From Streptomyces sp. Tue6028 (GTDB taxonomy: Bacteria; Actinomycetota; Actinomycetes; Streptomycetales; Streptomycetaceae), in NCBI RefSeq assembly GCF_002300165.1, contig NZ_MLCE01000018.1, positions 62,001 to 126,000 of the forward strand: DNA of 64,000 nucleotides, read 5' to 3'. Shown piece after piece: positions 18,006-26,364 of this stretch. Within the stretch, counting starts at the first letter, position 1. Every line of letters begins with the position of its first letter. The position numbers and the translations under genes are program-made. The notes beneath the pieces were generated by a model that worked only from the letters and a program-made list of their open reading frames with translations, did no database searches and was not told where the DNA came from.

Positions 18006-18320
18006 GTGCCGACCTACCAGTACCAGTGCACCGAGTGCGGCGAGGGCCTTGAGGCGGTGCAGAAGTTCACCGACGACGCCCTGACCGAGTGCCCCAACTG
18101 CGGTGGCCGCCTGAAGAAGGTGTTCTCGGCCGTCGGCATCGTCTTCAAGGGCTCCGGCTTCTACCGCAACGACAGCCGCGGCTCCTCGTCGAGCAGCTCG
18201 CCCGCGTCGTCGAAGACGTCAGGCTCCTCCACGTCGACCCCGTCGTCCTCGACGGCCTCGTCGTCGTCCTCCGACTCGAAGTCGTCAGGCACCGGCTCGT
18301 CCAGCAGCTCCGCCGCTTAG
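18006..18320 (+). CDS. FmdB family zinc-ribbon protein
   Basis: 104 residues. An N-terminal zinc ribbon with cysteines at 8, 11, 29 and 32 (QCTEC and CPNC) and the FmdB ending KKVFSAVGIVFKGSGFYRND is followed by a tail almost entirely Ser with Lys, Thr and Ala, which is disordered. FmdB proteins are small putative regulators of unclear function. The gene starts with GTG after a strong AGGAGG and has a CIRCE-like operator in front, suggesting heat or proteotoxic-stress control. Confidence 0.9.
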   Translation: MPTYQYQCTECGEGLEAVQKFTDDALTECPNCGGRLKKVFSAVGIVFKGSGFYRNDSRGSSSSSSPASSKTSGSSTSTPSSSTASSSSSDSKSSGTGSSSSSAA

Positions 18321-18464
18321 CCCGCCAGGGCGCGGCTGCCGCCGCGCCCCCGTGGGTCGGCCGTCTCGTGCCGCTCGGCCGGCTTGCCCGGACCGCCCGG
18401 CCGGGTTTCCTCGGCCGACACTGCTCCCGGAGCGCCGTCAGGCCCCGGAACCGTTCTCCCGCGA

Positions 18465-18492
18465 GACCCCGCCGTCGTACGACGGCGGGGTC
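18465..18492 (+). terminator. intrinsic terminator after the FmdB gene
   Basis: Perfect 28-nt palindrome, arms GACCCCGCCGTCGT and ACGACGGCGGGGTC, followed by TTCGGCGTT. It lies between the FmdB stop and the MTA phosphorylase start, 55 bp before the latter. Confidence 0.75.
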
Positions 18493-18546
18493 TTCGGCGT
18501 TCCCCGGCCCGGCTGCGACGCCGCCCATCCGGCTAGTGTGCGGTCC

Positions 18547-19425
18547 ATGGCGAACACGGAGAACGCACAGCGCCCCGACGAGGAGCAGACCGCGGCCCGG
18601 GCCGAGATCGGTGTGATCGGCGGCTCGGGCTTCTACTCCTTCCTCGACGACGTCACCGAGATACAGGTGGACACGCCCTACGGAGCGCCCAGCGACTCCC
18701 TGTTCCTCGGCGAGATCGCCGGGCGGCGGGTCGCCTTCCTCCCCCGCCACGGCCGCGGCCACCATCTGCCGCCGCACCGCATCAACTACCGGGCCAACCT
18801 GTGGGCGCTCCGCTCCGTGGGCGTACGCCAGGTCCTCGGCCCCTGCGCGGTCGGCGGACTGCGCGCGGAGTACGGGCCCGGAACCCTCCTCGTCCCGGAC
18901 CAGATGGTGGACCGCACGAAGGCGCGCGCGCAGTCGTACTTCGACGGGATGCCGCTGCCGGGCGGCTCCGTGCCGAACGTGGTGCATGTGTCGCTGGCCG
19001 ACCCGTACTGCCCCGTCGGGCGCAAGGCGGCCCTCGACGCCGCGCGCGGACGGGACTGGGAGCCGGTGGACGGCGGCACGCTCGTCGTGGTCGAGGGACC
19101 GAGGTTCTCCACCCGTGCCGAATCCCTCTGGCACCAGGCGCAGGGCTGGTCGGTGGTGGGCATGACCGGCCACCCGGAGGCCGCGCTCGCCCGCGAACTG
19201 GAGCTCTGCTACACCTCCTTGACCCTGGTCACCGACCTCGACGCGGGCGCCGAGAGCGGCGAGGGCGTCTCGCACGAGGAGGTGCTGAAGGTGTTCGCGG
19301 CGAACGTGGACCGACTGCGGAGCGTGCTCTTCGACGCGGTCGCGGGACTGCCGGAGAACGGGACGCGGGACTGCCTGTGCACGAGGGCGCTCGGCGGGAT
19401 GGACCCGGGGTTCGACCTGCCGTGA
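18547..19425 (+). CDS. S-methyl-5'-thioadenosine phosphorylase
   Basis: Phosphorolysis of methylthioadenosine to adenine and methylthioribose-1-phosphate in purine and methionine salvage. 292 residues of the PNP/MTAP class 2 fold: phosphate loop IGVIGGSGFYSFL, FLPRHGRGHHLPPHRINYRA, the core VEGPRFSTRAESLWHQ and VVGMTGHPEAALARELELCY followed by TSLTLVTDLDAG. The motif TGHPE differs from the TSxPE of human MTAP and resembles bacterial methylthioinosine-type enzymes, so the precise purine preference is open. The ATG at 18547 opens after a perfect terminator. Confidence 0.9.
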   Translation: MANTENAQRPDEEQTAARAEIGVIGGSGFYSFLDDVTEIQVDTPYGAPSDSLFLGEIAGRRVAFLPRHGRGHHLPPHRINYRANLWALRSVGVRQVLGPCAVGGLRAEYGPGTLLVPDQMVDRTKARAQSYFDGMPLPGGSVPNVVHVSLADPYCPVGRKAALDAARGRDWEPVDGGTLVVVEGPRFSTRAESLWHQAQGWSVVGMTGHPEAALARELELCYTSLTLVTDLDAGAESGEGVSHEEVLKVFAANVDRLRSVLFDAVAGLPENGTRDCLCTRALGGMDPGFDLP

Positions 19426-19478
19426 CGCGGGGCGGGGCGCTCCGGGCGGGTGTGGGAGCGTCTTGGCGCCGGGGACAC

Positions 19479-19541
19479 CTTGCTCGACTTGCTCGACTTG
19501 CTCGACTTGCTCGACTTGCTCGACTTGCTCGACTTGCTCGA
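19479..19541. repeat. seven tandem copies of a 9-bp unit
   Basis: CTTGCTCGA is repeated seven times without a mismatch (63 bp) in the 305-bp gap between the MTA phosphorylase and the SAF protein. The block is flanked by partial repeats of CGGGGACACCT (three occurrences, 19470-19592). The unit is a multiple of three, so translation on the minus strand would give Ser-Ser-Lys triplets, but no gene with family features is seen there. It is a likely variable-number tandem repeat. Confidence 0.9.
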
Positions 19542-19730
19542 CGGCGGGGACACCTGGCCTCACGGCGAGGAGGCCTGGCTTGACGGCGGGGACACGTGAA
19601 GGGTGGAACTTCCCGTTCGGGTGAGGGAGTTGTCCACAACCCGTGGGTAGTCCACGGGGCGCGGCGGGCTCGGTCACGAAGCCTCATCGTGGGATCGCAA
19701 GCCGGTCTCTCGTCGCAGGTGGTGGTCACC

Positions 19731-20282
19731 ATGGCTCAGCTCTCCCTTCTCGTGCGCCCGCCCGGCGCGGACGCGCCTTCGACCTGCGAGGTGCCGCACT
19801 TCGCCCCCGTGCGCCTGCACGGCGGACGGTATGCGCTGCGGCGTCTCGCGCGGCACCGGAAGCGGGCCCTGGCCGCGGGACTCGCGGTCACGGCGGCGGC
19901 GCTCGTGACGGCGGGCCCGCGGGACTCCGAGCCGGCGCGGGGGCATCCCCCGGACGCCGTCCCGGCCCCTTCGGCAGCGGCGTCCGTGACCGCCTCCGAT
20001 CCCGTGCGTGACCACCGCGCGACCGACACGGTGACGGCGCCGGTGCGGATCACGGACGCCGCCACGGTCCGTCTGCTGCGGCCGGGCGACCTGATCGACG
20101 TGATCGCCGCGGACGGCGACGGCACGGGCCGGGTCGTCGCGGCCGGAGCGCGCGTCACCGAGGTGCCGGAGGCCGAGGCCACCGAGAGCGGAGCACTGGT
20201 CCTCCTCTCGGTCCCACGGCCGGCGGCGGCACGGCTGGCCGGCGCGAGTGCCGGCGCACAACTGGCGGTGACGCTGCGATGA
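19731..20282 (+). CDS. SAF-domain protein, CpaB/RcpC-like
   Basis: 183 residues. A basic N-terminal half (YALRRLARHRKRALAAG) runs into one hydrophobic segment (LAVTAAALVTAG, about 44-60), then an Ala/Pro linker and a C-terminal SAF-like region (VTAPVRITDAATVRLLRPGD, then LIDVIAAD and RVVAAGARVTEVPE) as in the Flp-pilus assembly protein CpaB/RcpC. No pilus genes lie nearby. Membrane-anchored with the SAF part outside is the likely topology. The ATG at 19731 is the first Met in frame. Confidence 0.75.
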   Translation: MAQLSLLVRPPGADAPSTCEVPHFAPVRLHGGRYALRRLARHRKRALAAGLAVTAAALVTAGPRDSEPARGHPPDAVPAPSAAASVTASDPVRDHRATDTVTAPVRITDAATVRLLRPGDLIDVIAADGDGTGRVVAAGARVTEVPEAEATESGALVLLSVPRPAAARLAGASAGAQLAVTLR

Positions 20283-20396
20283 GTGAGGATGTGGTGTCAA
20301 GTGCCACGTCGGAGTTGCCCCATTGGACAGGCCCCGCACGGCCTGACGTAGGTTGCGGAGCTGTTTGTTCCACAATCTGTGCGGAGGGGCCTGCTC

Positions 20397-20867
20397 GTGA
20401 GCGAGAAGAAGCAACCCGGCATCTGGGAGGGCTTCAAGGCCTTCCTGATGCGTGGCAACGTCGTCGACCTGGCCGTCGCGGTGGTCATCGGCGCGGCCTT
20501 CACCAACATCGTCAACTCCGTGGTGAAGGGCATCATCAACCCGCTGGTGGGCGCGATCGGCACGAAGAACCTCGACAGCTACAGCACCTGCATCAAGGAG
20601 CCCTGCACCGGCAGCGGGGACACCGCGACGGGCGTCCGGATCCTGTGGGGCTCGGTGCTGGGCGCGACGCTCAGCTTCGTGATCACCGCGGCCGTCGTCT
20701 ACTTCCTGATGGTGCTGCCGATGGCCAAGTACCTGGCGCGGATAGAGGCTCGCCGGAAGGCGAAGGAGGGCACGCACGAGATCATCGAGGTGACCGAGCT
20801 GGAAGTGCTCAAGGAGATCCGCGACGAACTCGTGGCCCAGCGCGGCCAGGGACGCGCCCAGGACTGA
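20397..20867 (+). CDS. mscL: large-conductance mechanosensitive channel
   Basis: 156-residue MscL that opens on membrane tension to release solutes in hypo-osmotic shock; it works as a pentamer. The N-terminal amphipathic helix and pore-lining TM1 (GFKAFLMRGNVVDLAVAVVI then GAAFTNIVNSVV) are canonical, followed by a periplasmic loop with two cysteines (CIKEPC), TM2 near 90-112 and a cytoplasmic helix EVLKEIRDELV. The GTG at 20397 has GGAGG upstream. The paired periplasmic cysteines could form a disulphide. Confidence 0.95.
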   Translation: MSEKKQPGIWEGFKAFLMRGNVVDLAVAVVIGAAFTNIVNSVVKGIINPLVGAIGTKNLDSYSTCIKEPCTGSGDTATGVRILWGSVLGATLSFVITAAVVYFLMVLPMAKYLARIEARRKAKEGTHEIIEVTELEVLKEIRDELVAQRGQGRAQD

Positions 20868-20910
20868 CGGCGGCCCCCTGCTGCCGTCCGCGCCGGCGCG
20901 ACGGCCGGGC

Positions 20911-21093
20911 TCAGATGTGGTGGGGCGGCTTCTCGTCGAGGAAGCGCTTCAGGTCGGCCGCGCTGTCGCCGGTGCTCTCGGCCCGCTCGCCCCACCCACG
21001 GTCCGTGTCGTCCGAGGACTGCTGGTTCAGCGGGTCGTCGAAGACCAGCGCGGGCTTCGGATCGCGCGGTTCGGGGGCGGGGGCGGTACTCAT
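20911..21093 (-). CDS. conserved small hypothetical protein
   Basis: 60-residue acidic, hydrophilic protein: MSTAPAPEPRDPKPALVFDD with a disordered middle and a C-terminal amphipathic stretch AADLKRFLDEKPPHH. No cysteine or membrane segment. The ATG at 21093 fits the composition shift. I have the impression that similar short proteins are common in Streptomyces genomes, but know no function. Convergent with mscL. Confidence 0.6.
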   Translation of the reverse strand: MSTAPAPEPRDPKPALVFDDPLNQQSSDDTDRGWGERAESTGDSAADLKRFLDEKPPHHI

Positions 21094-21184
21094 GTGTTCA
21101 GGGTACGCCGGGGGCACCGCACCCAGGATCGCTTGTGAACGCCTTCACATGAATTTCCGGCGCTTTTCTGCTGTGCTTGGCCGT

Positions 21185-22411
21185 ATGACGTCCAGCCCCT
21201 CATCCGAGCCGACCGCAGCCCCGCCCCGGCCCTCCGGCCGCAGGCCGTTGCGCCGCATGACCGCCCGCGGCCGTGACGAGGCGCACCGGGTCGCCTCCCC
21301 GCTGGAGCTCTTCTTCGACCTGTGCTTCGTCGTGGCCGTCGCCCAGGCGGGCATGCAGCTGGTGCACGCCGTGGCCGAGGGGCACGCCGGCGAGGGCATC
21401 CTGAACTACGCGATGATCTTCTTCGCGATCTGGTGGGCCTGGATGAACTTCACCTGGTTCGCCTCGGCGTACGACAACGACGACGCGCTCTACCGCTTCG
21501 TCACCCTGGTGCAGATCGCCGGTGTCCTCGTCCTCGCGGCCGGAGTGTCCGAGGCCTTCGAGAAGCACGACTACATGCTCGTCTGGCTCGGTTACGCGAT
21601 CATGCGGTTCGCGATGATCGCGCAGTGGCTGCGGGCCGCACGCTCCACGCGGGGCGCCGAGAGAACCATGGCCCTGCGGTACGCGGGCGGAGTGCTGCTG
21701 TGCCAGGTCGGCTGGCTGGGACTGCTGGTCCTGCCGGAGTCCGGCCGGCCGTGGGTGTACCTGGTGATGGTGATCGCCGAACTGTGCGTCCCGGTGTACG
21801 CGGAGAAGGACTTCAACACGTCGTGGCATCCGCATCACATCTCCGAGCGGTACGGCCTGTTCACGATCATCGTCCTCGGGGAGACGATCGCCGCGGCCAC
21901 GATCGCCGTGAAGTCCGCCGTCGACGAGCACGAGGCGGTGGGCGAGCTGATCCCGATCGCCGTGGGCGGACTGCTGATCGTGTTCTCCGCCTGGTGGACC
22001 TATTTCGTGGTGCCGATCCACGGACATCTGCGCTCCAGCAGGCACGCGTTCCTGTGGGGGTACGGCCACTACCTGATCTTCGCGTCTGCGGCCGCGATCG
22101 GGGCGGGTCTCGAGGTGGCGATCGAGCAGGCGATCGGCAAGGCACACATCTCGACGCTCGCGGCGTCCGCCGCGGTGACTCTCCCGACGGCGCTGTTCTT
22201 CCTCACCGTCTGGACGCTGCACTCCCGCCACTTCAAATTCGGGATCGCGCAGCAGCTGGTACTGCCCACCACCGCGCTGCTGGTCATCGTGTGCACGTTC
22301 CTGGGCGAGTGGGCCGTGCTCTCCGCGGGCATCGTCTCGGCCCTGTCGGTGGTGATCGGGATGATGCTGCCGGCCCGGACGATCGTGGGACGGACGCCGA
22401 GAACCGCGTAG
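21185..22411 (+). CDS. low temperature requirement protein A (LtrA) family membrane protein
   Basis: 408 residues. After a Pro/Ser-rich leader the LtrA signature VASPLELFFDLCFVVAVAQA begins, followed by about ten hydrophobic helices; IFFAIWWAWMNFTWFASAYD and RYGLFTIIVLGETIAAA are further family blocks with charged residues inside helices. LtrA was named from cold growth in Listeria; its biochemical role is unknown. Start ATG at 21185. A 306-bp region of imperfect short repeats follows. Confidence 0.88.
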   Translation: MTSSPSSEPTAAPPRPSGRRPLRRMTARGRDEAHRVASPLELFFDLCFVVAVAQAGMQLVHAVAEGHAGEGILNYAMIFFAIWWAWMNFTWFASAYDNDDALYRFVTLVQIAGVLVLAAGVSEAFEKHDYMLVWLGYAIMRFAMIAQWLRAARSTRGAERTMALRYAGGVLLCQVGWLGLLVLPESGRPWVYLVMVIAELCVPVYAEKDFNTSWHPHHISERYGLFTIIVLGETIAAATIAVKSAVDEHEAVGELIPIAVGGLLIVFSAWWTYFVVPIHGHLRSSRHAFLWGYGHYLIFASAAAIGAGLEVAIEQAIGKAHISTLAASAAVTLPTALFFLTVWTLHSRHFKFGIAQQLVLPTTALLVIVCTFLGEWAVLSAGIVSALSVVIGMMLPARTIVGRTPRTA

Positions 22412-22718
22412 ACGGGCGCGGGTCGCGGAAGGTCTCCGCGCCGCCGGGCGACCGGGTGAGAACCGGGGCGGCCTGTTGGGAGACAGGGCGGCTGGTGGGA
22501 GCGGAGGACACCTGGGCGCGGGCAGGGCGACCGGGTGGGGCGACGAACGCCGGGGCGGAGAGCGGACGGGGCGCAGTTGGGGCGGAGCGGGGGCGGTCGG
22601 GTGGGAGCCGGGGCCCGGGCGGTCATGCCCCGGACGGTCATGCCCCAAGTGGTCATGCGCCTGGGTGGTTGTGCGGTGGTGTGATCGTATGACCCGGTGA
22701 GTGGGGAAGGCTGAGCGC
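22412..22718. other. intergenic stretch with short direct repeats
   Basis: 307 bp, purine-rich on the plus strand. Between about 22618 and 22665 a 15-bp unit beginning GGTCATGCCCC recurs three times with drift. No gene was recognised. Confidence 0.5.
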
Positions 22719-23777
22719 ATGACAGTTGACGCTCTGACGGATGTCACGGGTCTTCGGGTGGGGCACGCGACGCGCACCGGGGACGGCTGGCTCACCGGTA
22801 CCACGGTGGTGCTCGCCCCGGAAGGCGGCGCGATCGCGGCCGTCGACGTGCGCGGCGGCGGGCCCGGCACCAAGGAGACCGACGCGCTGGACCCCCGCAA
22901 TCTGGTGCAGAAGGTCGAAGCCGTGGTGCTCACCGGTGGCAGCGCGTACGGGCTGGACTCGGCGTCGGGCGTGATGGCCTGGCTGGAGGACCGTGGGCGC
23001 GGGGTGCGCGTGGGCGCGGACCCGGCCCACGTGGTGCCGGTGGTGCCGGCGGCTTGCGTCTTCGATCTGGGCCGCGGCGGCGACTTCCGGGCGAGGCCCG
23101 ACGCGTGCACCGGCCGGGCCGCGGTCGAGGCGGCGGACGCGAGCGAGCCGGGCGAACCGGTGCGCGAGGGCGGTGTGGGCGCCGGTACCGGGGCGGTGGT
23201 CGGGCGGCTCAAGGGCGGTGTCGGCACGGCGAGCGCCGTGCTGGAGTCCGGCATCACGGTGGGCGCGCTGGTGGTGGCGAACGCGGCGGGATCGGCGACG
23301 GATCCGGAAACGGGGGTGCTGTACGGGGAGTTGCCGAGCCGGCGGGTGGAGTACCCCTCGGCGGCGGTGCACGAGGCGGCGCGGGCACGGCTCGCCGAGG
23401 CCGCGGCGAGGAACGCCCCGCCCCCGCTGAACACGACGCTCGCCGTGGTCGCCACCGACGCCGATCTGACGCGCGCCCAGGCGCAGAAGCTGGCGGGCAC
23501 GGCGCACGACGGGATCGCGCGCGCGGTGCGGCCGGTGCATCTGCTGAACGACGGGGACACGGTGTTCGCGCTGGCCACGGGTGCCCGGCCGCTCGCAGCG
23601 GAGAACCCCCTCGCGCTCAACGAGATTCTCGCGGCGGGCGCCGATCTGGTGACGCGGGCGATCGTGCGGGCCGTACGGGCGGCAGTGCCGGTGGACGGGC
23701 CGGGCGGCCTGTGGCCGTCCTACGAGGAGCTCTACGGGGAGCCGCCGCTGGGCGATTGTCCTGGTTCTGTCACGTGA
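22719..23777 (+). CDS. P1 family peptidase (DmpA/NylC-like)
   Basis: 352-residue N-terminal-nucleophile hydrolase precursor. Family blocks: DVTGLRVGHATRTGDGWLTG, VLTGGSAYGLDSASGVMAWL, and GGVGAGTGAVVGRLKGGVGT. The predicted self-cleavage point is N238/T239 in PPPLNTTLAVVATDA, where the new N-terminal Thr becomes the nucleophile, as in nylon-oligomer hydrolase NylC; DmpA uses Ser. Activity on small D-amino-acid or beta-peptides is likely, but the substrate is unknown. ATG at 22719. Confidence 0.9.
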   Translation: MTVDALTDVTGLRVGHATRTGDGWLTGTTVVLAPEGGAIAAVDVRGGGPGTKETDALDPRNLVQKVEAVVLTGGSAYGLDSASGVMAWLEDRGRGVRVGADPAHVVPVVPAACVFDLGRGGDFRARPDACTGRAAVEAADASEPGEPVREGGVGAGTGAVVGRLKGGVGTASAVLESGITVGALVVANAAGSATDPETGVLYGELPSRRVEYPSAAVHEAARARLAEAAARNAPPPLNTTLAVVATDADLTRAQAQKLAGTAHDGIARAVRPVHLLNDGDTVFALATGARPLAAENPLALNEILAAGADLVTRAIVRAVRAAVPVDGPGGLWPSYEELYGEPPLGDCPGSVT

Positions 23778-23877
23778 TGGCATCCGACGCGATCGGAGGG
23801 AACCCGACGCGTCGACGCTCGCTCTTTGTCCTCGAAACCGAGCGGAACCCGCGCATCACACGAAACTGGAGCAGCCC

Positions 23878-25092
23878 GTGACAACGCCGGACAGGACAAC
23901 ACGGCGCGCACTGGGGGCGTGTGCCGCCCTGATGGTCGGCGCCCTCACCCTCACCGCATGCGGCGGCGACGCCAGCGCCGACAGCGGCAAGGACGGCAAG
24001 AGCGCGACCAGGACGTCCACGGCGAAGATCGTCATCTCGGCCAAGGACGGCTCGACGGGCGCGTCCATCAACGCGACCGGGGTGAAGGTCAGCGACGGCG
24101 AGCTCACCGACGTGAAGATGACGGTGGCCGGGACCGGGACGGCCGTGCCCGGGACGATATCCGCGAACGGCGGCTCCTGGAAGCCGAAGGAGCAGCTGGA
24201 GCGGGGCACGAAGTACCAGATCTCGGCGACCGCGAAGGACGCGAAGGGACGGACTTCGGCGGCCAACTCCATCTTCACGACGGTGTCTTCGGGCAACAGC
24301 TTCATCGGCACCTACACGCCCGACAACGGCTCCACCGTCGGCGTCGGCATGCCCGTGTCGTTCACCTTCGACAAGGTGATCGGCGACAAGAAGGCCGTGC
24401 AGTCGCACATCAAGGTCACGTCGAGCAGCGGCCAGCAGGTCGTGGGTCACTGGTTCGGGGCGCAGCGGCTCGACTTCCGGCCCGAGACGTACTGGAAGGC
24501 CGGCTCCAAGGTCACGATGAAGATCGACCTGGACGGCGTCGAGGGCGCGAACGGCGTGTACGGGGTGCAGAAGAAGACCGTCACGTTCACGATCGGCCGT
24601 TCCCAGGTCTCCACGGTCGACGTCCGCACGCAGACCATGACGGTCGTGCGGGGCGGCAAGACCCTGAAGTCGGTACCGATCTCGGCGGGCAGCCCGGAGC
24701 ACACCACGTACAACGGGCAGATGGTGATCTCCGAGAAGTTCGTCCAGACCCGGATGAACGGCTCGACGGTCGGCTACGGCGGCGAGTACGACATCCCGGA
24801 CGTGCCGCACGCCATGCGGCTGACGGCGTCGGGGACGTTCATCCACGGCAACTACTGGTACAACCGCGGGAATCCGCCCTTCGGCCGGCAGGGAACGAGC
24901 CACGGCTGCGTGGGACTCGCCGACGTGCAGGGCGCGCAGGGGAACACGACCGCCAAGTGGTTCTACGACAATTCCCTCATCGGGGACGTCGTGACGGTCA
25001 AGAACTCCCCCGACAAGACGGTCGCGCCGGACAACGGGCTCAACGGCTGGAACATGTCATGGAGCGCCTGGACGGCGGGAAGTGCCCTCTGA
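23878..25092 (+). CDS. L,D-transpeptidase lipoprotein (YkuD, Ig-like domains)
   Basis: 404-residue exported enzyme forming 3-3 cross-links in peptidoglycan. A lipobox LTAC puts the lipidated cysteine at residue 28. Two Ig-like domains (about 45-145 and 146-255) precede the YkuD catalytic domain (about 256-375), whose motif runs from FIHGNYW to SHGCVGL with catalytic Cys at 344. The GTG at 23878 begins a typical lipoprotein signal (TTPDRTTRRALGACAALMVG). Followed by a strong terminator, so monocistronic. Confidence 0.95.
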   Translation: MTTPDRTTRRALGACAALMVGALTLTACGGDASADSGKDGKSATRTSTAKIVISAKDGSTGASINATGVKVSDGELTDVKMTVAGTGTAVPGTISANGGSWKPKEQLERGTKYQISATAKDAKGRTSAANSIFTTVSSGNSFIGTYTPDNGSTVGVGMPVSFTFDKVIGDKKAVQSHIKVTSSSGQQVVGHWFGAQRLDFRPETYWKAGSKVTMKIDLDGVEGANGVYGVQKKTVTFTIGRSQVSTVDVRTQTMTVVRGGKTLKSVPISAGSPEHTTYNGQMVISEKFVQTRMNGSTVGYGGEYDIPDVPHAMRLTASGTFIHGNYWYNRGNPPFGRQGTSHGCVGLADVQGAQGNTTAKWFYDNSLIGDVVTVKNSPDKTVAPDNGLNGWNMSWSAWTAGSAL

Positions 25093-25110
25093 CGAGCGGC
25101 TTTTGACGAC

Positions 25111-25153
25111 CGGACGGACCGCGCGGGAACTCCCCGCGCGGCCCGTCCGTTTT
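25111..25153 (+). terminator. intrinsic terminator after the L,D-transpeptidase
   Basis: Stem CGGACGG-acc-GCGCGGG with CCCGCGC-gg-CCCGTCCG, small loop, then TTTT. A textbook hairpin and T tract 18 bp after the stop codon. Confidence 0.85.
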
Positions 25154-25249
25154 CTGTCCGTACGTTTTCTCGGTTCGCGGACATGATGTCCGACCGAGGG
25201 GCTACGGTATGCACCCACAAGGTGACATGCAGCAACGCCGGGAGAAGCC

Positions 25250-26002
25250 TTGAGCGTTCCGTACGAGACAGCAGCGTACGAACCACCCGAGTCGCCCGAG
25301 TCTCCGGAGGAGCATCTCGCGCGACTCCTGGGCCGCGCCCTGAACTCCTTCGAGCTGCCCGACGAGACGATACGGCAGCTCGACTGCGCGCTGGCCCACG
25401 ACAGTTCGCTGCACTCCGCGCACCACAGCGCGGGGCTGCATCGCGAGACGTACCGGCACACATGGCTGCTCGCCGACGGTTCGGCGGTCACGCTGTGGGA
25501 GCTCGTGCACAACACCGCCCCCGGCCGCGACCCTCAGCACGAGGTGTACGTGGACGAGGAGGAGTTGCGTGCGGCCACGGCGCGGCTGCCGCTGCCGCCG
25601 GACGCACCGGACTTCGAGCTGCCCGTGCTGGTGCAGCTGTCGCCGATCCCCGAGCCGCGCCACGCGTACGTGCCCGACGACTCGGCGGACCACGTCCGCC
25701 GGCTGCTGCGGCGCGCGGAGAACGCGGACCGGCCGGGCGACGACCTCTCGACGCTGCTGCTGCGCGAGGCGTTCGCGCACCAGATCACCCAGGCGTTCGG
25801 AAAGCCGTGCCGTGCCGGTCGGGCGGGGCTGTGCTTCTCGCTCTACGAGCACGCGTTCCTGCTGCGGGACGGGCGGGAGATCTCCCTGTGGGAGGTCGAG
25901 CACACGGCGACCCCGGACCGGCGTCACATGTGCGAGGTGTACCCGACGGAAGAGGCGGCGCGCGAGGCGATGGAGCGGCGCGCGGCGCGACTCGGCCACT
26001 AG
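25250..26002 (+). CDS. DUF6227 family protein
   Basis: 250-residue soluble protein of a family I know only from Streptomyces and relatives. It contains two similar halves, each ending in a strand such as HTWLLADGSAVTLWELVHNT and HAFLLRDGREISLWEVEHTA, so an internal duplication is visible. No catalytic motif or membrane segment. The TTG at 25250 is preceded by GGAGAAG at ideal spacing. Function unknown. Confidence 0.75.
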   Translation: MSVPYETAAYEPPESPESPEEHLARLLGRALNSFELPDETIRQLDCALAHDSSLHSAHHSAGLHRETYRHTWLLADGSAVTLWELVHNTAPGRDPQHEVYVDEEELRAATARLPLPPDAPDFELPVLVQLSPIPEPRHAYVPDDSADHVRRLLRRAENADRPGDDLSTLLLREAFAHQITQAFGKPCRAGRAGLCFSLYEHAFLLRDGREISLWEVEHTATPDRRHMCEVYPTEEAAREAMERRAARLGH

Positions 26003-26256
26003 GGGCGGGTGTCGCCGAATCGGCGCACCAGGCCCGCGAAGGCGGCGTGTTCCTCGGGGGTGAGCTCGACCGAATCGGAGACCGGGCCGGACCGCGACTG
26101 TTCGGGAATGGCCCGCAGCGTGTCGTCCGCGCGCCGCATCGCGTCCCGGAGGCGGGCGCGGCGCATGAAGCGGGACAGCCCGACGATCCAGATGGCGGTC
26201 GCCAGGGCGATCAGGGGCACGCCTATCAGCTGAAAGGTCGACACGTGCTCAGGCAT
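25999..26256 (-). CDS. small single-pass membrane protein
   Basis: 85 residues: a helix at about 9-27 (FQLIGVPLIALATAIWIVGL), then a basic patch FMRRARLRDAMRR and a soluble tail ending in LTPEEHAAFAGLVRRFGDT. The ATG at 26256 gives the sensible N-terminus. It overlaps the convergent DUF6227 gene by four bases. Function unknown. Confidence 0.7.
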   Translation of the reverse strand: MPEHVSTFQLIGVPLIALATAIWIVGLSRFMRRARLRDAMRRADDTLRAIPEQSRSGPVSDSVELTPEEHAAFAGLVRRFGDTRP

Positions 26257-26364
26257 ACGTCCCAGTAGACACCACGGTCCGGGACTTTGATCCCGGACCG
26301 TGACGCATCTCGCAGATGCCTTGAACAACTCACAGATGCCGCAAAGGGGCAGGAGTCGCGCCCC

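Noticed and set aside
19479..19541. CRISPR array
   Set aside because: Units are 9 bp without spacers and there are no cas genes; it is a simple tandem repeat. No CRISPR was seen elsewhere.
19209..19553. Minus-strand Ser-Ser-Lys repeat peptide
   Set aside because: It is the translation of the 9-bp repeat running antisense into the MTA phosphorylase gene; no ribosome site or family.
19630..19638. Replication origin
   Set aside because: One DnaA-like box only, and no dnaA, dnaN or box cluster.
21200..23620. Long minus-strand open frame across LtrA and the P1 peptidase
   Set aside because: Both plus-strand genes have clear family motifs; the minus frame is a GC-rich shadow.
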